Part shown: positions 1 through 8,596 of the stretch, one piece after another
Layout: the number at the start of each line of letters is the position of its first letter
How positions within the stretch are numbered: position 1 is the first letter of the stretch
Source of the DNA: Marinobacterium_D sp050908845
Lineage (GTDB): Bacteria > Pseudomonadota > Gammaproteobacteria > Pseudomonadales > Balneatricaceae
Direction: 5' to 3'
Length of the DNA stretch: 64,000 nucleotides
NCBI RefSeq assembly: GCF_050908845.1
Contig: NZ_CP194171.1
Span: forward strand, 3,038,001-3,102,000
Notes under the pieces: generated by a model
The model's database searches: none
Seen by the model: only the letters and a program-made list of their open reading frames with translations
Told to the model about the DNA's origin: nothing
Made by a program: the position numbers and the translations under genes

Positions 1-301
1 TGACCGGAGCCGTGACCCTCAGCAGACCTCTTGGCTCCTCCTGCAGATGCGCAACGGAGGCCTCCGCCGCCCGCGCTTCGTTCACCACGCGGCGACAATG
101 CTGGTAAAACACCCGCCCCGCTTCGGTCAGGCTCAGCCGACGCGTGGTGCGGTTAAGCAACCGCGCGCCGAGCGCGGCTTCAAGAGCGCCAACCCGTTTG
201 CTGACCACCGGGGTGGAGATCTCCAGCGCCCGCGCCGCTGCTGTAAATCCAGAATGCTCAACGACAGCAGCAAACACAGCCATATCGTCCAGAGAGATCA
301 T
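1..301 (-). CDS. LysR-family transcriptional regulator, N-terminal part (cut by window edge)
   Basis: Reading the minus strand from ATG at 301 gives an open frame that runs off the window edge, 100 codons long. It starts MISLDDMAVFAAVVEHSGF and contains the LysR winged helix-turn-helix: AAARALEISTPVVSKRV is the recognition region, followed by LGARLLNRTTRRLSLTEAG. The effector-binding domain lies outside the window. The gene is divergent from the DMT-family exporter at 407, with about 105 bp between the starts. That is the usual LysR arrangement, so it probably regulates the transporter. The target is inferred from position only. Confidence 0.9.
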   Translation of the reverse strand, partial: MISLDDMAVFAAVVEHSGFTAAARALEISTPVVSKRVGALEAALGARLLNRTTRRLSLTEAGRVFYQHCRRVVNEARAAEASVAHLQEEPRGLLRVTAPV

Positions 302-406
302 CCGCCCACCATTACATAATTTGTAGAAATAATAATTTTCAATAAAGGCAGATTATAACTCTTGAAGAAACTGTTAGCCTGTGCGATCGATTCGAGGAGA
401 CCATCC

Positions 407-1348
407 ATGACCCAGCGTTCGATCTGGCCTGCAATTTTGCTTCTGTTGCTTACCACCTGCTCCTGGGGCGGGATGTTTCCGGTCGCAAAACCGATGCTTG
501 AGTCCATGGATCCCTTTACCCTGACACTGATCCGGTTTGTACCGACATCCGCCGGCCTGCTGCTGATTCTGTTTTGCGTGGAGGGCCGGCAGGCCTTCCG
601 CTTTGACGGACGCCTGTTGCGGCTGATCTTCCTGGGCACCCTCGGCTTCGCCTGCTTCAATCTGCTGGCGTTCAACGGTCTGCAGAATACAAAACCGGAG
701 CACGGCGCCGTGATCATGGCGACACAGCCGATGATCGCGGTACTGATCACCTGGATTTACCGGGGCCTGAGGCCGGGCACATTTACACTGGCCAGCATAG
801 GCACCGCCTTTGCCGGTGTCTTCCTGGTGATTACCGGGGGGGATATCGAGCGAGCCTTTGGTGGCGGCAAGGTGCTCTGGGACCTGCTGTTCTTTGCCGG
901 TGCCACCTGCTGGGTCTGTTACACTCTGGGGGCGCAGTCGTTTCACGACTGGTCACCCCTGAGGTACACCGCCATCACGTCGCTGTTTGGTACCTGCAGC
1001 ATCGCCGCTATCACCCTTGGGTTGGTCGCGGCCGATCAGGTATCCCTGCCGGAATGGAGCACGCTGGTGGAGATGCGCTGGCAGTTTGCCTACCTGATTC
1101 TGCCGACCGGTATCATGGCGGTACTGTTCTGGAACACCGGCATCAAAATGCTGGGGCCGATCAACGGCGTCCTGTTTATCAACTTCGTCCCGGTCTCCGC
1201 CTTTACTATCGGCATCATCCAGGGCCACAGCATCACCGCGGCGGAAGTCACCGGCGCCGGGCTGGTGATGGCTGCGCTGATCGCCAATAACCTCTACGTA
1301 CGCTCCCGTATCCGGCACAGTTTGGACAGTTCACCGACCGCCAACTAA
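407..1348 (+). CDS. EamA/DMT-family inner-membrane transporter
   Basis: The protein has 313 residues and about ten hydrophobic segments arranged as two similar halves, typical of drug/metabolite transporters (EamA). It begins MTQRSIWPAILLLLLTTCSW, and the motif region WGGMFPVAKPML is the family's usual first helix. I chose ATG 407 because GAGGAGA precedes it by 9 bases. An upstream in-frame TTG at 362 has no comparable site. The family exports amino acids or other small metabolites, but the substrate cannot be read from sequence. The divergent LysR gene on the left is its likely regulator. Confidence 0.88.
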   Translation: MTQRSIWPAILLLLLTTCSWGGMFPVAKPMLESMDPFTLTLIRFVPTSAGLLLILFCVEGRQAFRFDGRLLRLIFLGTLGFACFNLLAFNGLQNTKPEHGAVIMATQPMIAVLITWIYRGLRPGTFTLASIGTAFAGVFLVITGGDIERAFGGGKVLWDLLFFAGATCWVCYTLGAQSFHDWSPLRYTAITSLFGTCSIAAITLGLVAADQVSLPEWSTLVEMRWQFAYLILPTGIMAVLFWNTGIKMLGPINGVLFINFVPVSAFTIGIIQGHSITAAEVTGAGLVMAALIANNLYVRSRIRHSLDSSPTAN

Positions 1349-1425
1349 AGGGGGGCTCCTTACTGGTCAGGAAGGGACGGCCGTCCTTCAGGACAGGCTA
1401 CCCCCCCTGCCAGTAACCTGGCAGA

Positions 1426-1590
1426 TCACCCCAGCCCGAACGCACTTTGCGCGCCTTCAACTACCATCCCCGTGCCGATAACCGCTACGATCAGCCCCAT
1501 CATCCGGGCTATCCGCCGCGTCGTCTTTTAATCTTGGTCACTGGTGAGGACAAGAAAGATCGGGACATTGGCGACCGTCAGGAATGAAAG
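1426..1590 (-). pseudogene. Decayed C-terminal fragment of a MarC/NAAT-like membrane protein
   Basis: The minus strand reads FLTVANVPIFLVLTSDQD, an in-frame TAA, then TTRRIARMMGLIVAVIGTGM and EGAQSAFGLG followed by TGA at 1428-1426. A hydrophobic stretch, a short basic linker and an RxMGLI..A..G..VVEG tail resemble the last two helices of MarC-type proteins. The internal stop and the lack of any upstream coding frame show it is not functional. It occupies most of the gap 1349-1650, which otherwise holds only small palindromes (for example at 1407-1424). The family assignment is from memory of the C-terminal pattern and is moderate at best. Confidence 0.45.
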
Positions 1591-1650
1591 TGCAGTACAT
1601 ACGATGTACTGCACAATATCGCTACGGGGCTGAATGGAAAAGCGGCGGGA

Positions 1651-1992
1651 TCAGGCTTTTTTCACGAACTCGGACTTCAGCATCATCGGGCCGATACCAT
1701 CGACCTTGCAGTCGATGTTGTGATCGCCATCCACCAGGCGGTTGATTTTCACCTTGGTGCCCACCTTGATGGTGGATGATGAGCCTTTTACCTTCAGGTC
1801 CTTGATCAGCGTAACGTTATCGCCATCGGCCAGTTCGTTGCCATTGGCATCGCGAACCACCAGCACATCTTCAGCATCTTCCGCCGGCTCATTGGCAGAC
1901 CACTCATGACCACAGGACGGGCACACAAACAGCCCCTGATCTTCGTAGGTGTAATCAGCAGCGCAGCTGGGGCAAGCGGGATAATCAGCCAT
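1651..1992 (-). CDS. yjdM: PhnA/YjdM-family zinc-ribbon protein
   Basis: This 113-residue protein opens with a zinc ribbon formed by CPSC (residues 7-10) and CPSC (24-27). A short acidic linker follows, then the PhnA C-terminal domain (VVRDANGNELADGDNVTLIKDLKVKG). The length and order match the YjdM (formerly PhnA) family. The name comes from E. coli, but the family has no proven role in phosphonate breakdown, and no phosphonate genes are nearby. It appears to be a single-gene unit, starting with ATG at 1992. Confidence 0.9.
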   Translation of the reverse strand: MADYPACPSCAADYTYEDQGLFVCPSCGHEWSANEPAEDAEDVLVVRDANGNELADGDNVTLIKDLKVKGSSSTIKVGTKVKINRLVDGDHNIDCKVDGIGPMMLKSEFVKKA

Positions 1993-2116
1993 CAGGGGGA
2001 CTCCAAATTCAGGATGTTAAACATAGGAAACGGGCTATAACCCCATTTAGGGCGCGTATATTACACCAAATGCCCTGCAAAATGCTGACGCCGGTATTCA
2101 ACAATCTGTTCCGCAG

Positions 2117-2743
2117 TCAGGTCGCCCTGGGATTGCTCTCATACAGCAGGCGCAAATAATCCCGATAAGCCAGTATCTGATCCCGGAGACGATCATTGGT
2201 TTGAAAAATACGCGATAGGATAATCCCGCCCTCGACTATGGCCGTAAACATGTCTGCCAACGTCTCAGGCCGCGTTTCCTGGCGCGGCGTATAAACCTGC
2301 TCTATCTCTGCCAGCTGAGCGCTTATTAGCTCCCGCCAGGCCAAAACCCCCTGTCTGATAAGATCCCGCACTTCGTCATCAAACTGCTGGGTTTCGTATG
2401 TAAAGCCGGCCACCAGACAACCCGGATGCGTCTCCTCAAGGTTATTCATCATCTCGGCAAAGAGGTTCAGGAAAATAAGAAGCTGATGCAGGGGATCTTC
2501 ACTGAGGGATCTGGACCTTGCGAACAGATCGTCAAAGATTTGCGAATCCCCTTCCAGATAACGCAGTACCAGCGCTTTGGCCAGTTCTCCCTTACCCTTG
2601 AAATGGTAAAAGAAGCCACCTTTGGTGATCGCTGCCTTCTCGAGAATGTGATCGATCGATGTCCCGGCAAAACCCTGCTGAAGGATCAGTGACTCAGCCG
2701 TCTGCAAAAGTCGATCGCGACTACTGTTGCTACGGACTGACAT
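2117..2743 (-). CDS. TetR/AcrR-family transcriptional repressor
   Basis: The 208-residue protein has the TetR N-terminal helix-turn-helix at about residues 10-55 (RDRLLQTAESLILQQGFAG, then HILEKAAITKGGFFYHFKGK). An all-helical ligand/dimerisation domain follows. I chose ATG 2743 because AAGGAGG lies 7-8 bases upstream; a GTG two codons earlier overlaps that site. The gene is divergent from the homocysteine methyltransferase gene at 2956 across about 210 bp. Autoregulation and control of that neighbour are therefore plausible but unproven. The ligand is unknown. Confidence 0.9.
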   Translation of the reverse strand: MSVRSNSSRDRLLQTAESLILQQGFAGTSIDHILEKAAITKGGFFYHFKGKGELAKALVLRYLEGDSQIFDDLFARSRSLSEDPLHQLLIFLNLFAEMMNNLEETHPGCLVAGFTYETQQFDDEVRDLIRQGVLAWRELISAQLAEIEQVYTPRQETRPETLADMFTAIVEGGIILSRIFQTNDRLRDQILAYRDYLRLLYESNPRAT

Positions 2744-2955
2744 TTTCACCCCTCCTTAACTTTACCTTTGGTATAGCAACCCTGGCCGGAATCAGCCTCC
2801 AGTGAGGCCAACAGTGCACAATCATCGCTAACCATTTGTTTTTATTAGAAGCAAAAACCTGACATTTCAACACTCAGGGTTCACTGCTTTTAACTATCCC
2901 CGGACCTAAGCTACTCAACACCTAATAACAACAACCTGAGTATAGGGGGTTCTCC

Positions 2956-3897
2956 ATGAGCAACATCGATCAACTGTCCGCGAAACTGTTTCTGACAGAT
3001 GGTGGTGCGGAAACAACACTTGTTTTTCACGAAGGGTTTGAGCTGCCCTACTTCGCCGCTTTCCCGCTGCTGGATACCGCCCCTGGCCGGGCAGCCCTGG
3101 ATGCCTACTACCGAAAGTACCTGGCCATCGCGATCAAGGCGCGTACAGGATTCATCCTGGAGAGCGCGACCTGGAGAGCACACCAGGATTACACGGAAAA
3201 ACTGGGATACGACCGCAGAGAAGCTGATCGGGTCAACCGCGACGCGATAAAGATGCTGAAGGCACTCAGAGAGCAATACGAAACACCGGACAGCCCGATT
3301 CTCATCAGCGGCTGCGTCGGCCCTCGCGGAGATGCCTATCAGCCAGGCCACTGTATGACACCGGACGAAGCCGAGCGCTATCACCGTGCACAGATTGAAA
3401 GCCTCGCCTCTGCAGGCGCCGATATGGTCAGCGCCTTCACCATGAACTATGCCGAGGAAACCATCGGTTTTGCGCGGGCGGCCCGCGCAGTGGGCATCCC
3501 CTCGGTCATATCGTTCACCACCGAAACCGATGGCCGTCTGCCCAGTGGAGAGGCACTGAGCGATGCGATCAAACGGGTGGATGCTGAAACAGATTCGGCG
3601 CCTGTCTATTACATGATCAACTGCGCGCATCCAGACCATTTTACGTCGGCGCTTGAAAAGGGTGAGGCCTGGATCAAACGGATCAAAGGCATACGCGCAA
3701 ATGCATCACGCCTTAGCCACGCGGAACTGGATGAGAGCGAGGAACTGGACTCCGGCAACCCGGAGGAACTTGGCCAGCTTTACCGGGCACTGAGAGACCG
3801 GTTCCCCCAGTTCACCGTGCTCGGTGGCTGCTGTGGCACCGACGAACGGCATATTGAGCAGATATGTCACTGCTGTGCACCCAGGACCTGCGCCTGA
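2956..3897 (+). CDS. Homocysteine S-methyltransferase family protein
   Basis: The protein has 313 residues. The family's zinc-thiolate ligands are visible: Cys in YYMINCAHPDHF at about residue 223, and the paired cysteines in LGGCCGTDERHIEQI near residue 297. The N-terminal FLTDGGAETTLVF and the central ISGCVGPRGDAYQ also fit MmuM-type enzymes. These transfer a methyl group from S-methylmethionine or a similar donor to homocysteine, giving methionine in the cytoplasm. The donor cannot be decided here. The gene stands alone and is divergent from a TetR repressor, so substrate-responsive control is likely. Confidence 0.88.
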   Translation: MSNIDQLSAKLFLTDGGAETTLVFHEGFELPYFAAFPLLDTAPGRAALDAYYRKYLAIAIKARTGFILESATWRAHQDYTEKLGYDRREADRVNRDAIKMLKALREQYETPDSPILISGCVGPRGDAYQPGHCMTPDEAERYHRAQIESLASAGADMVSAFTMNYAEETIGFARAARAVGIPSVISFTTETDGRLPSGEALSDAIKRVDAETDSAPVYYMINCAHPDHFTSALEKGEAWIKRIKGIRANASRLSHAELDESEELDSGNPEELGQLYRALRDRFPQFTVLGGCCGTDERHIEQICHCCAPRTCA

Positions 3898-4023
3898 AAA
3901 GATCAACGCCGCTGCGACAAGGGGTGAGGCCAAGGCCTCACCCGCTTCCATGCCTGTCAATCGATTGCCCCTTCTACCCAACCCGGGATGCTGATCTGCG
4001 GGCAAACCGGCAGAGAGGACCGA

Positions 4024-5073
4024 CTAGGCCGGCTCCTGCTCGACGCAGGTATGAATCTCCACGGTAATGTGAACCAAACCGGCCGAGGCGGGAATACGTG
4101 CCTTGTACTCATCCGGCGTAACCGGGTTATGCGCGACCAGCGCGATCTGCGCCGAATAGATGCCGGGGCCGATAGACCAGAGGTGCAGATCCGTCATCCG
4201 GCTATCGCCATCCTGCTCGATCGCGTCACGCACTGTGGTTTGCAGCGCTTCAGGTGCCTGCCGATCCAGCAGCACAGCGGCGGTGGTACGCAACAACCCG
4301 TAGGACCAGCGGGCAACCAGAACCGCGCCGACCACCCCCATAACCGGGTCCATCCAGACCCAGCCGAAATACTTGGCACAGAGTAGCGCTGCGATCGCCA
4401 GCAACGAGGTGAGCGCATCGGCCATCACATGCAGGTAGGCTGATTTCAGGTTGTGATCATGGTCAGCCTGGTGGTGATCGTGACCGGCGTGCTGGTGGTC
4501 TGAGTGCTGGTCTGAGTGGTGATGACCCTGCTGGTGATTCTGGTCGTGGTCGTGGTCGTGGCTGTGGCTGTGGCTGTGGCTGTGGCTGTGGCTGTGGCTG
4601 TGGCTGTGGCCGTGATTATGACCGCCAAGGATAAACACGCTGGCACCGTTAACCACCAGGCCCAGCACCGCGACACCGATCGCCTGATTAAATGCGATGG
4701 CCACCGGATCGATCAGCCGAGCGATACTCTCAGCGCCCATGTACAGGGAGAAAACCGCCAGCAACACTGCACCGGTAAAGCCGCCCAGCGCATTCACCTT
4801 CCCCGTGCCGAAACTGAACTGCCGGTTGCGCGCATGGCGCCGCGCATAGGCATAGGCAAACGCGGTAATCCCCAGAGCCACAGCGTGGGACGCCATATGC
4901 AGGCCATCCGCCAGCAGCGCCATCGAGCCATAATGGATCCCGGCGATGATCTCCACCACCATCATCAACGCGGTCACCGCGATAACGATCAGCGTGCGCG
5001 ACTCACCGGGTCGGCGCTGGTCCTGGGCGAAGGTGTGGTCATGTTGCCAATGGCTGAGATTATCCTTGTGCAT
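4024..5073 (-). CDS. Cation diffusion facilitator exporter with His-rich loop (DmeF-like)
   Basis: The 349-residue inner-membrane protein begins MHKDNLSHWQHDHTF, a His-bearing N-terminus I associate with DmeF-type Co/Ni exporters. Two HxxxD-type metal-site helices are visible: LLADGLHMASH near residue 60, and LHVMADALTSLLA after the loop. Between transmembrane helices 4 and 5 lies a long cytoplasmic loop of alternating His-Ser, His-Asp and His-Gln, encoded by a hexamer tandem repeat at 4541-4612. I chose ATG 5073 over a start 35 codons upstream because the family begins at this motif. It probably exports Co/Ni or Zn. The metal is not determined by sequence. Confidence 0.87.
   Translation of the reverse strand: MHKDNLSHWQHDHTFAQDQRRPGESRTLIVIAVTALMMVVEIIAGIHYGSMALLADGLHMASHAVALGITAFAYAYARRHARNRQFSFGTGKVNALGGFTGAVLLAVFSLYMGAESIARLIDPVAIAFNQAIGVAVLGLVVNGASVFILGGHNHGHSHSHSHSHSHSHSHSHDHDHDQNHQQGHHHSDQHSDHQHAGHDHHQADHDHNLKSAYLHVMADALTSLLAIAALLCAKYFGWVWMDPVMGVVGAVLVARWSYGLLRTTAAVLLDRQAPEALQTTVRDAIEQDGDSRMTDLHLWSIGPGIYSAQIALVAHNPVTPDEYKARIPASAGLVHITVEIHTCVEQEPA
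4541..4612. repeat. Hexanucleotide tandem repeat coding His-Ser/His-Asp dipeptides
   Basis: On the plus strand a run of TGGTCG units passes into about eight TGGCTG units. On the coding (minus) strand these encode repeated His-Asp and His-Ser pairs in the metal-binding loop of the CDF exporter. The unit is six bases, so gain or loss of copies stays in frame. Confidence 0.9.
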
Positions 5074-5188
5074 GCTTTTCTTTACTCTTCGGTTGAAATT
5101 GCCGGACCGGGGATAGCGGGCGGCAAGTTTAAACGTCTCAGGCTTGAGCAACAGCGGCGGATCAGGCACCCCTGGCAACAGGGTCAGA

Positions 5189-6253
5189 TTACGATGACTG
5201 ACCTTTCGTTCGGGTCTGTTTTATTTTCTTGCCCTCTTTCACCACTTTCGCGAACGCCCTCCCCTGGGCACGCTTCTCGGCGAGGGTTGTCGTTGCCAGG
5301 GCATTTTCGCGCAGGAGCTTCTTATAATTGGCGAGTCGGCGGCTATCGAGCCTGTTTTCGGCGACCGCCTGCTGCACTGCGCAGCCGGGCTCGGTGTCAT
5401 GTTTACAGTCTGCGAACTGGCACTGCGCTGCTAACCGTTCGATATCATCGAACACGGCACCGATTGACTGCTCGATCTCCGCAACCCGGAGCTCCCGCAT
5501 ACCCGGCACATCGACCAGCAGACCGCCAGAAGGAAGCCTGTGCAGTTCGCGGTGAGTCGTGGTGTGGCGCCCCTTCTTGTCCTGCTCACGAATGTTACCG
5601 GTGGCGGTCAGCGTATGCCCCGCGAGGCTATTCAGCAGCGTGGATTTGCCGACCCCGGAGGAGCCGACCAGCGCCACAGTGGTGGTTTTGTCTATCCAGC
5701 ACCGAACACTGTCAAGAGACGAGGGATCAAGCGCATTCACCGCCTCAACGGGCACGCCTGCCTGAGTACTGCGGGCACGCTGGATGTAGCTATCCCTGTC
5801 ACTGGCAAGATCGGCCTTGGTCAGCACAATAACAGGACTTGCCCCTGCCTCCGCACACAGCGCCAGGTAACGTTCCAGCCGGGATTCTTTGAACTCTTCG
5901 TTACAGGAGGTGAGGATAAACAGAAGATCGATATTCGCCGCTATGGGCTGAATCTCATTGCGTTCGCCAGCTGCCAGGCGCTTGAACAGGCTTTTCCGCT
6001 CAAGAACCTGTTCGATCCGCGTTAACGATGCATCCAGCACGACCCAATCTCCCACCGTCGGTCGGTCGATGGCCGCTGACTTGAGTAACGGGGACGAGAG
6101 CTCAACAACCCGCTCACCCGCGCCACAGATAACGGTGTTTCTTGAGCGCTGAACAGAGGTAACGCGGCCAAGGCGCTGCTGCAGAAGTTCCACGTCCGGG
6201 AGTTGCTGAATGAAAAAAGGAACAAGCCCCAGACTCTGTAATAAATCACTCAT
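5189..6253 (-). CDS. rsgA: Ribosome small-subunit-dependent GTPase A
   Basis: The 354-residue protein shows the circularly permuted GTPase order diagnostic of RsgA. G4 (VLTKADLAS, about residue 146) comes before the Walker A G1 motif (VGSSGVGKSTLLNSL, about 197), followed by G3 (VDVPGMREL). An N-terminal OB-fold precedes the GTPase domain. A C-terminal zinc knuckle is seen in CQFADCKHDTEPGC. RsgA acts in late maturation of the 30S subunit. The basic C-terminal tail (EGKKIKQTRTKGQSS) fits rRNA binding. The gene appears monocistronic, with 115 bp to the CDF exporter start downstream. Confidence 0.96.
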   Translation of the reverse strand: MSDLLQSLGLVPFFIQQLPDVELLQQRLGRVTSVQRSRNTVICGAGERVVELSSPLLKSAAIDRPTVGDWVVLDASLTRIEQVLERKSLFKRLAAGERNEIQPIAANIDLLFILTSCNEEFKESRLERYLALCAEAGASPVIVLTKADLASDRDSYIQRARSTQAGVPVEAVNALDPSSLDSVRCWIDKTTTVALVGSSGVGKSTLLNSLAGHTLTATGNIREQDKKGRHTTTHRELHRLPSGGLLVDVPGMRELRVAEIEQSIGAVFDDIERLAAQCQFADCKHDTEPGCAVQQAVAENRLDSRRLANYKKLLRENALATTTLAEKRAQGRAFAKVVKEGKKIKQTRTKGQSS

Positions 6254-6372
6254 CTCAGCGATCCATTAATGCCCTTGTCCAACAGTATTACATTGTTTAG
6301 GCAGCAGGGAACCTTGTGGAGCTTCAGCCCGGTTTTACGGCCAGGGTAAGATAACAGGCAGCAGGTTTTCCG

Positions 6373-6846
6373 CTAGCCGAGCAACAGATCCTGCTGAATG
6401 GGAAAGAACTCACTGGCCGCCTGAATCAGCGAACCTGCCGTCAGGCCCGGCACGCCGTAGACCTCAACGCGTTTGCCCTTTTCCCGCAGTTTGTTGGCAA
6501 GCAGATCAAAATCGCCATCGCCGGAAACCAGCACCACCACATCCGCCTGTTCGGCATACTCCAGCGCATCGATGGTGATGCCCACATCCCAGTCGCCCTT
6601 AGCGGAGCCATCAGCCCGCTGGATAAAGGGTTTGAGCTTCACCTCAAACCCGATCGCCCGGAGAATATTCTGAAACTCCTGCTGTTTTCTGTCGCCACGA
6701 TCGGTGGCGTAGGCGATCGCCTTCACCACTTCGCGGTTGGCGGTGGCGCGCTGCCAGAAGCGGTTATAGTCGAAATTACGCTGATAGATTTTACGGCTGG
6801 TGTAGTAGACGTTTTGCACATCCACCAGCAGAACGACTCTTTTCAC
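6373..6846 (-). CDS. NYN-domain (LabA/PIN-like) protein
   Basis: The protein is about 157 residues and has the NYN fold signature of a putative RNase. KRVVLLVDVQNVYYT carries the first acidic residue and the conserved Asn. KGDWDVGITIDALEYAEQAD follows, then VVLVSGDGDFDLLANKLREKG with two conserved aspartates. I chose GTG 6846 because GGGGAG lies 5 bases upstream and homologues start at this sequence. A GTG ten codons further upstream is the alternative. The NYN family (LabA/YacP-like) cleaves RNA in known cases, but the target here is unknown. Confidence 0.85.
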   Translation of the reverse strand: MKRVVLLVDVQNVYYTSRKIYQRNFDYNRFWQRATANREVVKAIAYATDRGDRKQQEFQNILRAIGFEVKLKPFIQRADGSAKGDWDVGITIDALEYAEQADVVVLVSGDGDFDLLANKLREKGKRVEVYGVPGLTAGSLIQAASEFFPIQQDLLLG

Positions 6847-6920
6847 GGCTGCTCCCCAGGCTGCTTCAGCCGACACCTTAGCAGTCTGGGGAGCACAGCT
6901 CTACAGGGCTGTGCGGACGA

Positions 6921-7889
6921 TCAGGCGGTGGCATTGCCCACATCAAACGCCGGGATCTGATGCTCGTTAAACCAGCCGGGACGGTAATCGGTCCAGCAGA
7001 ACTTCCACTGCCCATCAGCCTGACGTCGTGCCCGTAGCTGATAATGCGCGCCGTAGAGCCTGTTGCCCTGCTCATCCAGCGGCCGCTCGGGGATGATCCG
7101 GGCCACGATCAGTTTCGCATGCTGACCGTCGCCCTCATCCTCGATCCGCACCACCTCAGCGAAGTGCTGCCACAGGGTGGCCAGATGGCGGAAGCTCTTC
7201 AGCACACCGATGACGCTATCGCGTCCCGAAAGATTACCCACCGGCGCAAAGCCACCGGAGATATCCTCATCGTAAGCGCTGACCAGCAGCCCCATATCGT
7301 TCTGGTCCACGGCGAAGGAGTATCTAGCGTATAGCTCCGGTAGCGCCTCGTTCAGCGTGTCGGGCACTGCCGCCTTAGGCATGATCGCCCAGGGCGAGTG
7401 CAGTTCGCTGACCAGTACCGGCGGTTCATCGCCCATCTGCCAGCCGTTGCTGCCCGGCGGCTTGCGCCAGTGCGGCACCAGCCGATTATCGCCGCTGCTC
7501 CAGTTGACCTGCAGGCGCACTTCGCTGAACAGCCAGCGGCCATCAACTCGCTCAAAACGCATCACCAGTGCCGCGCCAAAGATAAACGCCGAGCGCCCCA
7601 TTCGCTGCATCAGGCCAAACAGATAGAGGCTGGCAGCGCCCTGGTCACTGCCGGGCTCAACCGCCAGGTAGCGGTTGGTCATGCCACCCTGGAACGGGCG
7701 CTCGGAGGCGTCCTGCGCCAGCGCAGCAATGATCGCCTTTGCGCCTGAGTGCTCACCGTGCTGGCTGCTGATCAGGCGGGCATCCGCTGTGAACAGCCCG
7801 CCGAGCCGGTCGGTGGTGCCGTCAAGCCAGGCCTGGCCCAGCTGCTCGACCCGTTCGCCAAGGGCCTGACGATCAGAGATGATACTCAT
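6921..7889 (-). CDS. Two-domain NTF2-like (SnoaL-type) protein
   Basis: The 322-residue protein consists of two alpha+beta-barrel NTF2-like domains. The first covers about residues 8-140 (LGERVEQLGQAWLDGTTD, LFTADARLIS). The second covers about 185-315 (LYARYSFAVDQNDMGLLVSA). SnoaL/NTF2-like domains serve as small isomerases, hydratases or ligand-binding pockets, and no specific catalytic set is recognisable. It lies 113 bp downstream of a single-domain relative (8003-8461) on the same strand. The LysR gene at 8597 is divergent, so the pair is likely an operon under that regulator. Its start overlaps the stop of a short orphan frame (TGATG region at 7886-7889). Confidence 0.75.
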   Translation of the reverse strand: MSIISDRQALGERVEQLGQAWLDGTTDRLGGLFTADARLISSQHGEHSGAKAIIAALAQDASERPFQGGMTNRYLAVEPGSDQGAASLYLFGLMQRMGRSAFIFGAALVMRFERVDGRWLFSEVRLQVNWSSGDNRLVPHWRKPPGSNGWQMGDEPPVLVSELHSPWAIMPKAAVPDTLNEALPELYARYSFAVDQNDMGLLVSAYDEDISGGFAPVGNLSGRDSVIGVLKSFRHLATLWQHFAEVVRIEDEGDGQHAKLIVARIIPERPLDEQGNRLYGAHYQLRARRQADGQWKFCWTDYRPGWFNEHQIPAFDVGNATA

Positions 7890-8002
7890 GATTGGTTCTC
7901 CTGTTGTAATGCCGGCAGCGCGTACTCATCCATCTCTTCGATGACCGCCCAACGTGAAAACGTACCGGCGCGCAGCGGTCGGACAGATGCCTGCGCGTAA
8001 CC
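7887..8002 (-). pseudogene. Possible C-terminal remnant of a lost coding frame between the two NTF2-like genes
   Basis: The minus strand stays open after the stop of the upstream NTF2-like gene. It reads GYAQASVRPLRAGTFSRWAV then IEEMDEYALPALQQENQS, and stops with a TGA that overlaps the next gene's ATG by the typical ATGA. The tail looks coding in composition, and the overlap is a normal operon junction, but there is no suitable start. The simplest reading is the 3-prime end of a gene lost by deletion. Chance is not excluded. Confidence 0.3.
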
Positions 8003-8461
8003 TCAGGCGTTTTCTGCCGGCCAGAGCACATCCAGCTCGGTGCGCTGGATACGCCACTCGCCGTCTATCCGTACGTACTCATCCAGGTAGCGCCCTACCA
8101 GCAAAAACGGATGCTGCGCCTGGTCGCGGTCGGTGACGAAATCGAGCAGGTAGCAGCTGCCCTTGGCGCTGTCCGGCCCGGTCAGGGTGATGTTGTGATT
8201 GGTCACCGCATGAACAAAGGGAAAGTGCTTGCGCTGGCGGGTATCAAAGGCGGTGTAGGCATCCGCCAGGCTCTGCTTGATCTCAGCCAGCCCGATCATC
8301 GAGCCCACCGTCACCTTCACCTCGGCGTCTTCGGTGAACACCTCGTCCATACGCTGCGCATTTCCGCTATCGAGCAGAAAACTGTAGTGCTGACGCAGGT
8401 TGCGGATCTCTTCTCGATCCAGCAGAGCGTTAACGCGCTGAATATCCAACTGGTCTGTCAT
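8003..8461 (-). CDS. SnoaL-like (NTF2 superfamily) protein
   Basis: The 152-residue protein is a single NTF2-like domain: LLDREEIRNLRQHYSFLLDSGN, VFTEDAEVKVTVG, AVTNHNITL, and a C-terminal strand EWRIQRTELDVLW. This pattern matches SnoaL_4-type proteins, which resemble the beta subunit of ring-hydroxylating dioxygenases and LinA-like dehydratases. The start is ATG 8461. It is the first gene of a likely two-gene unit that runs into 6921-7889 and is divergent from LysR at 8597. The substrate is unknown. Confidence 0.78.
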   Translation of the reverse strand: MTDQLDIQRVNALLDREEIRNLRQHYSFLLDSGNAQRMDEVFTEDAEVKVTVGSMIGLAEIKQSLADAYTAFDTRQRKHFPFVHAVTNHNITLTGPDSAKGSCYLLDFVTDRDQAQHPFLLVGRYLDEYVRIDGEWRIQRTELDVLWPAENA

Positions 8462-8596
8462 GGAATGCTCCCGGTATCTGGTTTAAACGGCTGCCCTGCC
8501 CGCTGCAGGTCGCTGATAAGTGGGAAGCATTCTATTCTTTTAAATAAACGAGATAATCAGGTTAAAATTCCTAACATTTAGGCGCAGGATTCCATA

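Noticed and set aside
4541..4612. Possible CRISPR-like repeat array
   Set aside because: The units are six bases with no spacers and lie inside a coding sequence. It is a His-loop microsatellite. No CRISPR array was seen anywhere in the window.
4516..5832. Long plus-strand frame (438 codons) antisense to the CDF exporter and rsgA
   Set aside because: It arises from the His hexamer repeat and GC-rich codon bias. Both genes on the other strand are clear family members.
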